Assembly (NCBI RefSeq): GCF_003611475.1
Contig: NZ_RAXT01000004.1
Coordinates: forward strand, 1 to 64,000
Origin: Acinetobacter rongchengensis
GTDB taxonomy: Bacteria; Pseudomonadota; Gammaproteobacteria; Pseudomonadales; Moraxellaceae
Length of the DNA: 64,000 nucleotides
Direction: 5' to 3'
Shown here: one piece after another, positions 63,504 to 64,000 of the stretch
Layout of the letters: every line of letters begins with the position of its first letter
Numbering within the stretch: position 1 is the first letter of the stretch
Translations under genes and position numbers: made by a program
Notes under the pieces: generated by a model
Seen by the model: the letters and a program-made list of their open reading frames with translations, nothing else
The model's database searches: none
Told to the model about the DNA's origin: nothing

Positions 63504-63903
63504 TCATTCTTATTCCACTTATCGATTGATTGCTATCGTTTAGCAACTCTTTGTTTTACCCATAAAAACTTGATTAACTCATCACCAATGATATTTTTCA
63601 AGATATTTATGTGATCCAATAAAATTAAAACTGCTGTTCAATATCGATCTTTATTCCTAACATATCCACTCTTTCTATCATATTGAATAAATACTTGATC
63701 ATATTAACGGTGAAATAACACAGTCATGTTAAATCTATTTTCAGTATCAATCATTCAGCACGCTTACATACTATACTAATCTTTCAATCTATAGATGCTT
63801 CCTTTTGTCTATTTTTCATTATGTATCCCCACTGGAATTTGTTTATTTAATGCACTACGACTACACTCATTACATATAACGTAATATGGCTTGAGGTGCA
63901 ATA
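63504..63903. other. Intergenic region upstream of the right-edge lipoprotein gene
   Basis: 400 AT-rich bases with stops in all frames. ATTAC/GTAAT arms near 63876-63892 form a short palindrome about 12 bases before the start region. No gene, RNA or known repeat recognised. Confidence 0.5.
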
Positions 63904-64000
63904 ATGAAGTTAACTCAACCGCTTTTATGGGCAATCTGTTTAATAGCAATCCCTTTCACAGGATGCCAAACCAATACAACTCGGCAAGTAAATTTAGATG
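63904..64000 (+). CDS. Lipoprotein, 5' part (runs off window)
   Basis: 32 visible residues from ATG 63904 with GAGGTG before it. The signal peptide MKLTQPLLWAICLIAI ends in the lipobox PFTGC (Cys21), followed by a polar start QTNTTRQVNLD. The +2 residue is Gln, so outer-membrane sorting is expected. The domain lies outside the window. Confidence 0.85.
   Translation, partial: MKLTQPLLWAICLIAIPFTGCQTNTTRQVNLD

Noticed and set aside
1..64000. CRISPR array, prophage, insertion sequence or integrative element
   Set aside because: No regularly spaced repeats, transposase, integrase or phage structural genes were found anywhere in the window.

Overview
The window is a stretch of chromosome from a gammaproteobacterium that is almost certainly an Acinetobacter. 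The evidence is AT-rich DNA and codon use, a piuA-piuC siderophore-receptor block, MetX/MetW methionine synthesis, a FimV encoded as two adjacent genes between asd and truA, and the gene families around them. The species cannot be fixed from sequence alone. I see no transposase, integrase, prophage, CRISPR array, rRNA or tRNA. Apart from a few small or lone genes, this is core genome.

Layout. 1-6.3 kb is iron uptake: the 3' end of one TonB-dependent receptor, then a Fur-box-controlled piuA, piuC (Fe2+/2-oxoglutarate dioxygenase) and an FMN alpha-hydroxy-acid oxidase whose start overlaps the piuC stop. 6.3-11.9 kb holds leuA, then metX-metW and a Sel1-repeat secreted protein in an overlapping series, a small zinc-ribbon protein and rdgB. 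12-18.5 kb holds an AEC transporter and a Tat region, in which tatABC is flanked by two genes for Tat-exported lipoproteins (agmatine deiminase family and PhoX). 18.7-25.8 kb has an NRDE protein, lgt with two tandem small paralogous membrane proteins, a lone cysteine amidase-like protein, thyA-folA, a DUF4105 membrane protein and a META lipoprotein. 26-29.5 kb has msrA, the tonB-exbB-exbD operon with a likely Fur site, and purU. 29.6-38 kb has a divergent TetR/aldehyde dehydrogenase pair around a perfect palindrome, rpmB-rpmG, a YbaL-type antiporter, several small uncharacterised genes (one ASCH-like with no normal start codon), an RRM protein and a UvrD-like helicase.

38-55.5 kb is a mixture: S41 peptidase, glycerate kinase, AhpD-like protein, HdeD, a membrane-anchored metzincin-like protein, Nudix, topA, a PIN-like protein, slyX and uup in a very tight divergent pair, GNAT, acyltransferase 3, macro-domain deacetylase, a lipid A acyltransferase and an EEP-family protein. 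55.7-61.8 kb is asd, a two-gene fimV, an asparaginase and truA, matching the asd-fimV-truA order known from Pseudomonas with fimV cut just before its membrane helix. 62-64 kb has an AraC regulator, infA and the start of a lipoprotein gene.

How the genes fit together: the receptors at the left end need the TonB-ExbB-ExbD motor encoded at 26.6-28.4 kb, and both loci carry Fur-like sites. The Tat translocase lies between two of its probable cargoes. thyA and folA form the dTMP/folate cycle pair. The most interesting targets are the piuA-piuC-oxidase operon, the Tat-cargo cluster, the split fimV, the lone amidase without a visible immunity gene, the metzincin-like protein, and two small membrane-protein cases (the paralogous pair after lgt and a 40-residue ORF upstream of the deiminase).
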